The notes under the pieces were generated by a model. That model searched no databases. It saw only the letters and a list, made by a program, of their open reading frames with translations, and was not told the origin of the DNA. A stretch of DNA of 64,000 nt from NCBI GenBank assembly GCA_028753945.1, contig JAPNXP010000014.1, forward strand, positions 3,224,001-3,288,000, read 5' to 3'. This document shows, piece after piece, positions 1 to 10,436 of this stretch; position 1 is the first letter of the stretch; each line of letters opens with the position of its first letter. The DNA comes from Hexactinellida sp. DTS-2022 (lineage: Eukaryota; Porifera; Hexactinellida). Position numbers and translations under genes: made by a program.

Positions 1-985
1 TATATCTCGCGATTTAAGCTCCCATGCCGGTCTGGAAAGTTTGGGCAAACTTTTTTATAGCGACAAATTCAAAGGGCCTCCGGTAATCATTTTGAAAAAT
101 TAAGGCCCCTCTCTGAACATTTCATAAATTAGATTAGAGTATTTTTGAGCAGTATGCAATAAGTAGTAGCTGCACTGAAAATTTCAACTCAATCGGGACT
201 ATACTTTTAATGTAATAACCTTTTGAAGATTCTTACGTCATTTGTCACCATGGGAGGTCCATTCTTTAAACTATTTTTTAAGGGATTTGAGGCATATCTC
301 ATCCTATATACATGCAATAACCTTTTAACTCGCTATGTAGTATGTCTCCATGTAAATCTCGGTAATAGACCTAAATTTACCACTTTGACTATACAAAAAT
401 TAAAAAATCCAGTCATTTGACGTCAAAATTGTGATAATTATATATATAAAGTGGCCGAATAAAACGATTATGGGTCAATTTTTTTTGCTTCGTCACCCCC
501 ATGTGAGATCTCCAGAAGAGTCAAAGTGGTAAATTTAGGTCTATTACCGAGATTTACATGGAGACATACTACATAGCGAGTTAAAAGGTTATTGCATGTA
601 TATAGGATGAGATATGCCTCAAATCCCTTAAAAAATAGTTTAAAGAAGGGACCTCCCAAGGTGACAAATGACGTAAGAATCTTCAAAAGGTTATTACATT
701 AAAAGTATAGTCACGATTGAGTTGAAATTTTCAGTGCAGCTACTACTTATTGCATACTGTTCAAAAATACTCTAATCTCAATTTATGAAATGTTCAGAGA
801 GGGGCCTTAATTTTTCATAATGATTCCTGGAGGCCCTTTGAATTTGTCGCTATAAAAAAGTTTGCCCAAACTTTCCAGACCGGCATGGGAGCTTAAATCG
901 CGATATTATCCTAAAGTATCAGAATCAGGCATAAAACTTAACTAGCCAGAGGTTGGTCACGGAACCTTCATTTTTGACCCTACTA
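1..985. mobile_element. Fold-back MITE, copy 1 (left end cut by window)
   Basis: Bases 1-415 and about 490-905 are near-perfect reverse complements, so the element is one long hairpin with a centre near 450. Outside the arms, 905-985 carries an extra terminal segment ending TGACCCTACTA, which matches the right end of the complete copy at 13567-14117. By comparison with that copy about 80 bp of the left end lie before base 1. The mirror-image short ORFs in the two arms are a by-product of the palindrome, not genes. It is non-autonomous; the source transposase is not seen. Confidence 0.85.
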
Positions 986-1301
986 ACAGTGAGTATGGAT
1001 ACTTCTTCTTCGTCATCTGAATGCAAATCCAGGGGATTAGAAATACGATTCCTCTTCAACTCGGGTTCCATGGAAATATTAGAATTCCACCATTCTCCTT
1101 CCAAGGAATCTAGATATTTATTTGCCTTCCTGATTTTAGATCGTACTCTGAGGAACACCGCTTCCAATTGTTTGCTAGTTTGGAAGTCAATTCCAAAGTT
1201 CTAAACTAGGTAATCGAGGGTTGTCGAGACACAATTATTGTGGTCTTTAGAACTTTTGCAAGTTCAAGGTGAGAATTAGGGAAAGTTAACTCTTCAGCCA
1301 T
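925..1301 (-). pseudogene. Decayed short ORF with EWW motif, copy A
   Basis: An ATG at 1301-1299 opens MAEELTFPN, runs about 30 codons to a stop, and a second frame continues with a charged segment, the motif GEWWNSNI and an acidic tail rich in D and E. The fold-back MITE joins at about 985, so the last 20 codons to 925 are MITE sequence. A related block lies at 35345-35702 on the same strand: it also opens MAE..FP and carries NEWWTSEI after a Lys-rich helix-like stretch. Family unknown to me. Two copies with shared order (MAE start, Lys-rich helix, EWW, acidic tail) suggest a small repeated-element ORF rather than a host gene. Both copies have a stop or frame break between the MAE start and the EWW part, which could be an intron or decay. 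Confidence 0.45.
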
Positions 1302-1455
1302 AGAGAAAAGCGTAGAAAAAGATCGAATTATCAGCAAGTACAAATTATCAATGCTATATTCATTATAACATACGTATTTATATACATATTAACATATGGC
1401 TATTGATGTACAACAATTGTGTAGTTAGCGTAAATATAACTTGTAGTTACGAGTA

Positions 1456-1629
1456 CAGTGGATGCCGGTTATAAGCACATCGTCGGGAACTGCACTTAAG
1501 GTGCTTATAACCGGCATGTTCTTATAACCGACATAAATTATACACGGTAGATGGCAAACGTTTTCCAACACAGTGTGCTTATATCCGATATGTTCTTATA
1601 ACCGGTGTACTTATATCCGACATCTACTG
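1456..1629. mobile_element. Pogo/Tigger-like MITE, family 1, complete
   Basis: The element begins CAGTGGATGCCGGTTATAAG and ends in the reverse complement type CCGACATCTACTG, with TA on both sides (1454-1455 and 1630-1631). Motifs of the kind GTGCTTATAACCGG recur inside in both orientations. The CAGT..ACTG ends with TA duplication are those of pogo/Tigger MITEs. A second copy lies at 7535-7696. Confidence 0.85.
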
Positions 1630-1823
1630 TAATACATTTGTAATTTGCATAGCAACCAAAAACTCACAATGGAATTCAATGAAAGTTTTTATGTTGCGCT
1701 TTGTTTCGGGATTTGTCATTTTAATATATGTTTATACAAGTTTTTCTGCATAACAAGTATTAATTTCTTAGTGGTGTTTTAGTGTTTAATTTTGCAGTTA
1801 CTTCAAAAAGAATTTAATTAATA

Positions 1824-2387
1824 CAGTGGAACCCCGCGTATGGGGGCACCTCCGTCCAAACGCTCAGCGCCCCGATACGAGGGATTGCCGCGATATGCGG
1901 GATTCTAAGAGAACTCCAATATGCATGTTTGGTTAAAACAATTAAGTTAGCACCTACACAACGAATCATAGACATATAGTCAAAACCTAGAGTTAAGGCT
2001 GATAATTATGCAGTACTACACATTACATTTTCACATTATACTTTACCTACACTAGAATTCACAAATCTATGATATTCACGGAAATTTCTTTTTGAAAAAC
2101 TCCCTCGATTAACCCAGCACGAGTCTCTAGCGTGAGTGGGTGACGCTTAGCGGCCATTACAAAGAATACTAAGCCGCTCAAAAGTAAATCATGTTACTCA
2201 TGCGAAAATAATCTTCTGTGGAGTGCCCCGATAAGTGAATGGCGCCCCGATACGCGGGTTTATTTTTAATGGGAAAAAAACAAATTCCCAACCGACTGCC
2301 CCGATACGAGGGGTGCCCCGACACTCGCATGCCCCGATACGAGGGGTGCCCCGACACTCGCATGCCCCGATATGCGGGGTTCTACTG
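1824..2387. mobile_element. Pogo-like MITE, family 2, complete
   Basis: Termini CAGTGGAACCCCGCGTATGG and CGGGGTTCTACTG are inverted repeats flanked by TA (1822-1823, 2388-2389). Internal copies of a CCCCGATACGNGGG motif occur near both ends. No coding capacity; ORFs here are translations of the repeats. Confidence 0.85.
2295..2387. repeat. Tandem repeat at the right end of pogo-like MITE 2
   Basis: A unit of about 41 bp, reading ATGCCCCGATACGAGGGG then TGCCCCGACACTCGC, is repeated about two and a half times and merges with the right terminal inverted repeat. It looks like amplification of the transposase-binding terminal sequence. Confidence 0.75.
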
Positions 2388-2407
2388 TAGCTATATAGTA
2401 TTAATTG

Positions 2408-2881
2408 CAGGGTTGCCAACCTCTGAAAACAAAAAAGCGGGAGATTTTGCCAATTTTGGCGGGAGTTTTACCAAAAAGCGGGAGGTCGAAGATTAAAAAG
2501 CGGGAGAAAAGCGGGAGACTCAATATATATGCTATTAAAAAAAATCTATTATGAATAGAACGATATAATATGATTATTTAGTATGTTTTGATATCTACAA
2601 TTAGGAAAAAAACTTGGTACTCGAAAAAAACTGAAAATTAAAAACTACAACTAAAAAAACCTGAAAAAAAACTAAAAAGAAAAAACTTGTTGCTCGTAGG
2701 TTGACTAATTTACTTGAATACGGTAATTTAAACAAATCCCGTTATTTACTTAATTATCATAAAATATAAACAATTTCCAAAAAGCGGGAGTTTTAAAAGT
2801 TTGGCGGGAGGTCGGGAGGATGAGAGAAAAAAGGCAAAAAAGCGGGAGACTCCCGCCAAAGCGGGAGGGTTGGCAACCCTG
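2408..2881. mobile_element. hAT-like MITE, GCGGGAG-rich
   Basis: The ends are CAGGGTTGCCAACC and GGTTGGCAACCCTG, perfect inverted repeats of 14 bp. TTAATTG flanks both sides (2401-2407, 2882-2888), a 7-bp match to the 8-bp duplication typical of hAT. AAAGCGGGAG occurs many times near both ends in mirrored orientation. The interior is A-rich and non-coding. Confidence 0.8.
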
Positions 2882-3378
2882 TTAATTGACATTTATTGAT
2901 AGCTTTCCATAAGTTAATCAATGTATGAATAATGTGTCTTGTACGCAGTTTGTAGGATCTTTATATACCTTTGTACTTTGAAACCATTTTATACAAGTAC
3001 AGGGTCGCTATTATCCTATATACGGACTCATGCATCATGCACATTCTCTTTAAATGACGTGTTGCGAGCTAATCTTTGATAAAATGGCCTTATATATATA
3101 TTTGTTAGATGCTTCATAAACTCTTCTGAAATATTTTTAACCCGTAGCCTGTAGCCACTAGTATCTGATAAAATATATAAGCGATATGAATTTATATTAT
3201 GACAAATTATTGTTTGCTGTAAACTAAAAGGAAATTAGTCAATTGTGTTGAATGTTCACAATTGGAAAAAATAATTAATCAGTCCGATTTTATCACGTCC
3301 AAATCTAAATTTGCATAAATTTGGTTTGGACGGGCTTGGGCGGGTCAAAAAAAAATAAAAAAAAAAACAAAACATATA

Positions 3379-3547
3379 CAGTCGAAACCGGATTATTCTA
3401 ACTCGGGTTATTCTAACTTATCGGTTTATTCTAACTATTAGTAATGCAATCTTTTGTAAGAAATTCCAACTATACTGTATTTTTCATCGGTTTTTTCTTA
3501 CTAATTTTATCTAAAAAGAAATGGTTAGAAAAAACCGGTTTGAACTG
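3379..3547. mobile_element. Pogo-like MITE, family 3, complete
   Basis: The left end CAGTCGAAACCGGATTATTC and the right end AACCGGTTTGAACTG are inverted and flanked by TA (3377-3378, 3548-3549). GGTTATTCTAAC motifs repeat internally. Length 169 bp, no coding capacity. Confidence 0.8.
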
Positions 3548-4289
3548 TATAAATTGAGTCCACACTAAGCAGTTTTTGTCAAATTGTGTCAACCAAAAGA
3601 TGCAACACTTATCACACCGCAAAAATTCAGAGATCCCAGATCCAGAGATCCCATTGGTTACAAAATTGTTTCCAAAAAAAATCGAATCTAAATGTAATCC
3701 TTGTAATTTCTCAGTCTATTGTATCGTATAGCATGCAAACTATTTCAATTTAGACTAAAGAGCAAAATGAATGTAGAATAGCAATTTGAATTCGCACATA
3801 TATTTGCGGTTTTTAACAATTTAATTGTTATCCAAAATAGATTACTTGAAATTGATGTTATTAGGTTCAAGTACCAGTTTAATGGCTCAAAATTGCATTA
3901 TATTAATCCGTTGATATTGAAGTATAATAAGATAAATAATAATTGACTAAATAATCTTGTGAAATTTTTGAATATTTTGCCTATTTTCTACAATGTGCAC
4001 AAGTAGAATAAACCATAGCCTACTTTATATAAGGCCTACCATCAAATGTACCATGGATGAAGTAGTGTACGATGAGAAAGTGATAAACACAGTTCAATGT
4101 TTTCAACTCCATCTAGAAATTAATCTGTTATAATAAATAATTCTAGTAAATTAATAGATTTTATCTATTGAGTCTTTATTGCTACTTAATAACAATGATA
4201 ATAATACATAAAGAATAATGTGGGTTCAAATAACAATAATAATAATAGCAATAATAATAATAGAAGAGTAGCTTCTGGTGGATTTCATT

Positions 4290-6689
4290 AATGTGAGAAT
4301 TTCTTCAGTTTTCGCTTTTCTATACCTTTAGATGCAACAGCGGAGTTATAATTTTTAACCTTGTCAGCTAGTAAACAGTTGGCGCAAGTGAAAATAAGAT
4401 TTTTTAGGATAGTCAAAATAGAGACACCACAAGAAATGCAACCACGCGCCACGGTTAGTTAATTGCAAAAGCCTGAACTCGGGTTGTGAATCTTCATCAA
4501 AGATAAAGTCTTTGTCAATGGTCAAAAGATCAATGCAAACATGACATGGCTGAGTTTTTTAAATATACAGTATTTATGTACTGCATAACCAGCAATAAAA
4601 GCTAATGACTGAAGAGTCTGTAAACTACATTCAATGGAAGTTAGATCATGAATTTCATCCCAGACTAGTTGGACATCAATTTCATCGCCATTATTCATAT
4701 CAAGGGATGAGTATTAATCAATAAATCTCTGAATTGAATATAAGCCACAATCTTGTTGTGAAGCAAAAATCTTTAATATGTTAGATAACTTGAGGCGGCG
4801 TTCAGTTTCAAGGATTTGAAGATACGAGATCGAGATATGGTAGTTTGAACCTGACATCATACGATATAGGCCAAAGTGATGTTCCAGTGGATCTGTCTGT
4901 AAAAAGGATGTCAAAAGATAGTTAAATCCACAAAATCCAGTTAAGGCCACTGTTAATGACAATATTGTTTCAGCTCCACGCGAAGTCTATCAGAGGATGC
5001 GGGCGGGCGCATCTCATTGTCATTATCTCATTATTTGATGACGACACAGTTAATAATTATTTGAGCAAATATTCTAATTTATGAGTGCTTATTGATAAAT
5101 ATGCAATCGTTGTGTAATAATGCTTGTTATAGGCTATTATGGCTATTTTAGAGTGTGTCCTACAATAAAATTGGCAACGTACCGTTGCCTTACTTGAAAT
5201 GTAGGTGTAATAATGGAAATAATGACAGTAATGACAATATTCGTGCGGGAGTGAAATCTGACGCGGGCGGTGGAGCTGAAACAAGATTCCAACAAACAGT
5301 GGCCTAAATGGTTAGTTATCTGAGGCAATACAGTACATGCATGTTTAAAACTGGTAAACGTTTGTTTACTTAACTTTCCAACATTTCCTGGCAAGGCCAG
5401 CCAAGTCTCTAACCAAATAACAACACAAGCTAAGAATGAAAATCGTTCGTCCATGTATGTTAGAGGTCTTGAGATATCATCATTCAAACGTTTACCTTTA
5501 AGTGGAGAATTTATGTTGAAAAGTTTCCAAATTTTACGAAGCATTTCAACAAAGTCGTGTGTATTGTTTCGGTCTTCTTGGTTACGGAGTTCATTCTGTA
5601 ACTTCAGAGCTGCAACAGTTAATTCGTTGAATACTTTCAAAACAAGTTTCACATTTTGGCGCTCAATAGCAGAAGGATAACAAGCTTGATAGTCAAGCTA
5701 GGAGGTAACTTAGCTAAGGATTCTTTCTCTAAATTATAAAGGAGACGCACAACACTAAAAGATGCAGAGTAAACTAGAACAGGATACACACAGTAATCCA
5801 GTTTAATGTTCTGAAAGTTTGGAAAGTGAAAGGTTTTCCGAATATCCTTCTGATTCAACCAGTTGTTTCGAATACTTTTCAAAATGTGCACAAAGTCAAA
5901 AGTTACATAGAGTTTTCTTTTATTATCAGATGGCGTCCTCAATATGTTATTTTGCTTTAGAGATATGGTGAGGATGTTTCTTCTGAGGGGAAGAGCTAAG
6001 TTTCAGAGTAATCTCTGTAAACATCGTTTTAATTTGTCAAATATCAGTGATAGAGATAAGTGAGAGAGAAATGGACTCCCCATATATATATCCGTTCACA
6101 GATAAAAAAGAATTTATTTCAAGAGAAACATCTGCACAAATATTATGATTTTCCATCTTAGTCAAAAAATCTCACACAATTATCTGTTTGAATCCAAACT
6201 AACCAGTCAGTTGGGATTGTTATCAAAGCTAACTTATCTCATATTTCATGTATACAACCAACACGAAACTTCTCCATTTCTGTATTCTCTGATCTCAAGC
6301 TGAGATTAGTTGCTTGGTTCAATAAATCTTCCTCTTTGGAGTCGCAAGAGAACCGAGTTCGTTTGATTCTAATTGAAGGGGTAGAGGAATAATAAGACGG
6401 ACAACCAGGAAGGAGAGAGGGAACAGCGCAGGATTTAATTTGGGTCTTCCTCGCGGGACCTCATAGGATGTGCCATCTCCTCTGGGTACCGTGTGAAATA
6501 TTGAATATCTTCTTTCGGAAAATGCTTAGCACACACATACACCATTTTGAGGTCAGAAATATCCTCACGATGGAGAGCACGTATCCATGCATGTCGTAAC
6601 TCAGGTGGACCATCTGAAAGTTTAAAAACTTGGACGCGCTCTTCTGGGGTATAATTACCCCTACAACCAGGGGTAGAACAGTTCGGCAT
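4290..6689 (-). pseudogene. P-element transposase (THAP domain plus core), disrupted
   Basis: The N-terminus at 6689-6435 is a THAP DNA-binding domain: MPNCSTPGCRG, then AWIRALHR and VCAKHF, giving the C2CH zinc ligands. The core lies further on in several frames: FDFVHILKSIRNNW at about 5900 is the segment after the second catalytic Asp of P transposases, and LQTDPLEHHFGLYRMM at about 4870 carries the acidic residue of the RNase H-like fold followed by SGSNYH. A MITE at 4945-5304 splits the core between the NHL and TGFCGF residues; the frame matches P3 when the insert and one TAA are ignored. Other frameshifts and stops make it non-functional. Compared with P3, most of the segment around the first catalytic Asp is not readable here. 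Family identity is secure; activity is not expected. Confidence 0.85.
4945..5304. mobile_element. PIF/Harbinger-like MITE inside P1 transposase
   Basis: The left end GGCCACTGTT continues to GTTTCAGCTCC, and the right end is the mirror, GGAGCTGAAAC to AACAGTGGCC. TAA flanks both sides (4942-4944, 5305-5307). A 3-bp TWA duplication with GGCC ends is the PIF/Harbinger signature. The surrounding P transposase codons are continuous across the site once the insert and one TAA are discounted, which confirms the boundaries. Confidence 0.85.
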
Positions 6690-6836
6690 TGAGAAAATTT
6701 TTAATATCTAAATATTAAAGAGAAACAAAATCAAATATAGTACTAGGAAGTGCTTAATTAATATATCGGTGGAAGGAGAATTCTATTAATTAATTACTAA
6801 AAATTAACAAAAATCAGTAACAAGTTGATCCAACTA

Positions 6837-7027
6837 CAGTCAGGTTCTTTTATTATGAACATTCAAGGGACCAAAAATTGTGTTCATAATAGAGACTTCA
6901 TAATAAGCGAACTCACTAAATACAAACCCTATGTAAGTTGTTAAATTGGGACTGTAGGGTTTGTTCATAATAAAAAATCTTCATATTAAGCAGACGAAAT
7001 CTTGTTCATAATAAGCAGACCTGACTG
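6837..7027. mobile_element. Pogo-like MITE, family 4, copy 1
   Basis: Begins CAGTCAGGTTCTTTTATTAT, ends GCAGACCTGACTG, with TA on both sides. The inner motif TTATGAACA recurs in both orientations. Copies at 24766-24956 and 47032-47224 have the same length within 2 bp, so this family spread as a fixed-size MITE. Confidence 0.9.
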
Positions 7028-7534
7028 TATTTTTAAAAATTTCTAATTGTACAGAGATAAATGTAAATAACTATGGGTCAATAATAATATCGTACACTAC
7101 TTCATCCTTGGTGCAAAATATCAGCTTTGATGGTAGGCCTTATATAGAGTAGGCGATGCATGTACCAATTAATTGTGCTGTTTATTATTACAATGTGACA
7201 TTAATAATATGGCCTGACAATAGGCATACAGTGATACAGTATTTGTTATAAGGATTTCGGGGCGTGTCCACGGAAAATGCTCATTCACCTAAGCTTCCGA
7301 GTGAATGCGTTTGGCAATGATCATTTCCAGAATATGGGTAGAGTCCGAGTTGGGAAGTAAGCTCTCGGGAAATGATAGGGGCACTGCTATACACTGACTA
7401 ACTAATTCAAAACACATATAGTAGATCGATTAGAAATGGGTACAGAGAGTAAATTATTTGGGATATAGTAGCCATTTGGTAGCATTTACAACCACACAAA
7501 AGTTTTTGTATGATGCAATTGTTCCATTTATATA

Positions 7535-7696
7535 CAGTGGATGCCGGTTATAAGCACATCGTCGGGAACTGCACTTAAGGTGCTTATAACCGGCATGTTC
7601 TTATAACCGACATAAATTATACAGGATAGATGGCAAACGTTTTCCAACACAGTGTGCTTATATCCGATATGTTCTTATAACCGGTGTGCTTATATG
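7535..7696. mobile_element. Pogo/Tigger-like MITE, family 1, truncated copy
   Basis: Nearly identical to 1456-1629 from CAGTGGATGCCGGTTATAAG onward, including the middle segment GATGGCAAACGTTTTCC, but it stops after GTGTGCTTATAT without the right terminus. TA precedes it at 7533-7534. Confidence 0.85.
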
Positions 7697-7859
7697 TATT
7701 AACAAACATAACTACAAAAATCCACCTGGTCAAGGCCATGAAAGGCTCTCCAAACATATTAATATTAACCTCAGTTACGTCCAAACATGTAATATACCTG
7801 ACTAGATGAGTTACTGTAACTATTGTAATTGTAATGTATTTCACAGAAAGTATTTTAAT

Positions 7860-8590
7860 GAGGAGCCATTCAAAATCAATCAAAAAATCAAAAATTGCAG
7901 CTGTGCCGACGAAGGTTCCTTTGGTGGCACTATATTTTGGTGGTAGTTTATTGATAGTGCCTCCAAAGGAACATGCTTTAGGCACAGCTGCAATTTTGTA
8001 TTTTTTTCGCCATGTCATCATCACTATGAAGGTGTTAAATTATTTCAGAAAGGTATTTCAAAAGGCAACGACCCTTAGTGAGTTGGAAGTTTCGTTTTTG
8101 CTCACTTCATTTCAAAGATTTTCAAGTTTCAGTGTAATATAATAAGTGATGAGTCAGCATTTTTTATGTGCGTGTTGGGTTTTAACCCAACACGGCAACA
8201 CCAACCAACTCATTAAAAGTATATAATTCACAAAATTGTAAAAACACACATTTTTTGATGATGTCATCATCATCACAAGGTGTCAAGACCCACTTGTAAT
8301 ATGTAGGTGGTACGTGTCATAAGGACCTATTGATAAATTGAAAGTTTGTTTCTAAATTGTATCATCTCTGACTGATTAATGAAATTTAGCTAGTTAGTAT
8401 AAATATTCAATTAATTTATTAATAATTTAACAACATTATTATGTACAGCAAAATAAATAAAGTTCAATTATTGGCAATAAATATTAATTTAAATTGAATT
8501 TAAAAATAATATTTGAATTCAGCGAACTGGATAACCCCAATAATCTAATCGGACACGTCTCTATAAGTTAAACACAGAGTGAATTAATTA
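7860..8590 (-). repeat. Unclassified composite repeat, fragment
   Basis: This block is the reverse complement of 30820-31570. Its 7880-8000 part is a hairpin: GCAGCTGTGCCGAC then TTCCTTTGGTGGCACTA on one arm, TAGTGCCTCCAAAGGAA and GCACAGCTGC on the other, around a loop of about 22 bp. The rest (8020-8590) has no ORF. The palindromic tandem head seen with other copies is absent here. Confidence 0.75.
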
Positions 8591-8654
8591 TGTCAGTGTA
8601 TCCATTGTGCATAAATATTCACGCAGAAGTAAACATAATGGGGCGCCTGATTTG

Positions 8655-8815
8655 TCAGAATTTTAAAGTTGTCATTTGTCAGAATCTTGAGTTCTGACTT
8701 TGTCAGACTGGATTTTATCGCATTCTGAATTTGTCAGACTGGGTTTTTATCGACTTCTGACTTTGTCAGACTGGGTTTTTATTGAGTTCTGACTTTGTCA
8801 GAATTGGTTTTATTG
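8655..8815. repeat. Tandem repeat with TCTGAC..GTCAGA hairpin
   Basis: Four to five imperfect units of about 40 bp contain TTCTGACTTTGTCAGACTGG followed by GTTTTTATCGA. Each unit holds a TCTGAC/GTCAGA inverted repeat. No ORF or flanking element boundary was recognised. Confidence 0.7.
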
Positions 8816-8829
8816 TGCTATGAATTGGG

Positions 8830-9985
8830 AGAATCATTTTACATTCAGTTAGAACATTTTTTCAATGCATTATTTTTATAAAACAAAATGATATTGTATA
8901 ACGGTGATCCTTATAGGAAATTGATAAATCACTATAGAACATATCTATAGATTCTCTGAATACTTCTAAGTAACCTCAGAACTTGATCAGCCTAAAAATA
9001 GCCAAGTATTTATTCATTCAAGGCCAAGCGCACCTCTGGAATTGGAAAAACCTAACTATCTTCCTTAGTTTGTATTCTATTTACTCTCTTTATTATCTAT
9101 CATTTTTTTAAAAAAAATTTCTGCCACAAATGTTGTTGTTTTTGATCATTCTGAATTTTTTAGAAAACAAATAAAAATTTTCAATATATATTATACACTT
9201 ATACAGAAAAAGTTTTTACCAGAAAACTAAAAATTTTTGAAACGGACATATATTGTGAAAAAGGCATATAAGTACGAGTACTAGTCGCTGCTGGGACCAG
9301 AATTTCGAATCTTTTTAATTTTTATTGAGAAATATTTTTTTAGTGAAAAATATATATAATTTTCAACAAAAAATACTAAAAATAAATTTTTACGAAATCT
9401 AATTAAAAAATCAAAATTGTAAAACCAGCAGCGACCAGATAATAGAGTAGAAAACATTTGATAATTGAGGTTACTATTGGAAATCATAATTCTAGATAGT
9501 AAATAGTTGATTCTTGGCTAGTATGAATCAGTATAGTATAGAAATTTGAATAAGCTATAACCGAGGATATATGAATTCGCAATTAATGGCTATTTCAACT
9601 TTTTCAAATTCGAATGTTGAAAATTCACTAAGTGTCCCCCTTAAGTACAAAACTTAAGTAACCTACTAAGTTGACTTAGAAACTTATAAGAATTTACTTT
9701 TATTGACTCTTATTATTATTATTATTAACATTGAATTAGATTTCTAGTAGTACTTGCTTTACTTTAGGGGAAGTTTATGATTCTATTTTCAACATTTTTT
9801 ACTATTGGTTGTTGTTTTCTAAAAGTTTTGTTTTTTCTCAAGCACACAAATCACAGGAACTTCATTGAGAATATTCTTTTTAAAGTTAAAAGAATACAGC
9901 AAGCTATTACAATAGCATTCCATACACTAATATGCTATGCTATTAAATATAATTGAACAAATATAATTTAATTTCGTACTTAAGT
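8830..9985. other. AT-rich stretch, one small inverted-repeat element
   Basis: No gene seen. At 9283-9442 a TCGCTGCTGG / CCAGCAGCGA pair marks a probable short MITE of about 160 bp with an AT-rich middle. The remainder is AT-rich sequence with long T and A runs. Confidence 0.5.
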
Positions 9986-10143
9986 ACGTACAGTAGAACT
10001 CGGTTAAGACGTACCACCCTGGGAAACAAGAAAAGTACGTATTAACCGAGGTACGTCTTATCCGTATGCATAATCCACAAGTAAAAAATAGTGACTTGTT
10101 CACTGATATGAATACCTTGTAGAGATATACAAGTCTTTAACAT

Positions 10144-10245
10144 CGTTGACGGAAAGATGGTCGCGGGGAAATTTGGTCGCGGAAAAATTGTCGCGGAAAA
10201 TTGGTCGCAGGGAAATTTAGTCGCTGGGAAAAATGGTCGCTACGA
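10144..10245. repeat. MULE left terminal inverted repeat made of GGTCGC units
   Basis: Six units of 13-17 bp follow one another, each starting GGTCGC or GTCGC and ending in an A/T-rich run (for example GGTCGCGGGGAAATTT). The right end mirrors the same order of GGTCGCGG, TCGCGGAAA and TCGCAGGG variants. Such iterated motifs are plausible transposase-binding sites; that role is inference. Confidence 0.85.
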
Positions 10246-10436
10246 AACCATAATATTGAAGTTAATTTCCCATTCTTGATTTCACTCATTGTTATCCAAA
10301 TGTCACTTGGGGTTAATTTGTTATTATCTCAACAAACACACGAGTATTCTTGACACTACACTATTTGGTTACTTAAGGAATATTCTACAGTATATTGTAA
10401 TTTCAATTCACATTTACGTTTTGACTTGTTTCTCTA

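Larger units (their letters stand above)
4015..7155 (-). mobile_element. P-element-like transposon relic P1
   Basis: The two ends carry matching inverted repeats: CCTACTTTATATAAGGCCTA then CCATGGATGAAGTAGTG near 4020-4075, and the same in reverse at about 7090-7155. Between them lie a THAP domain and a P-type transposase core, both on minus. Three younger elements sit inside: a PIF-like MITE (4945-5304), a pogo MITE (6837-7027) and microsatellite AATAAT tracts near 4190-4265. No clean 8-bp target duplication was found at the outer ends, so the outermost bases are uncertain. Confidence 0.8.

Noticed and set aside
223..686. Two nearly identical 65-72-aa ORFs in opposite orientation
   Set aside because: They are the two arms of a fold-back MITE; the coding appearance follows from the palindrome.
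2178..2496. Overlapping ORFs with repeated GCPDTRMPRYE-like peptides
   Set aside because: They translate the tandem repeat of a pogo-like MITE in three frames; no codon bias or domain.
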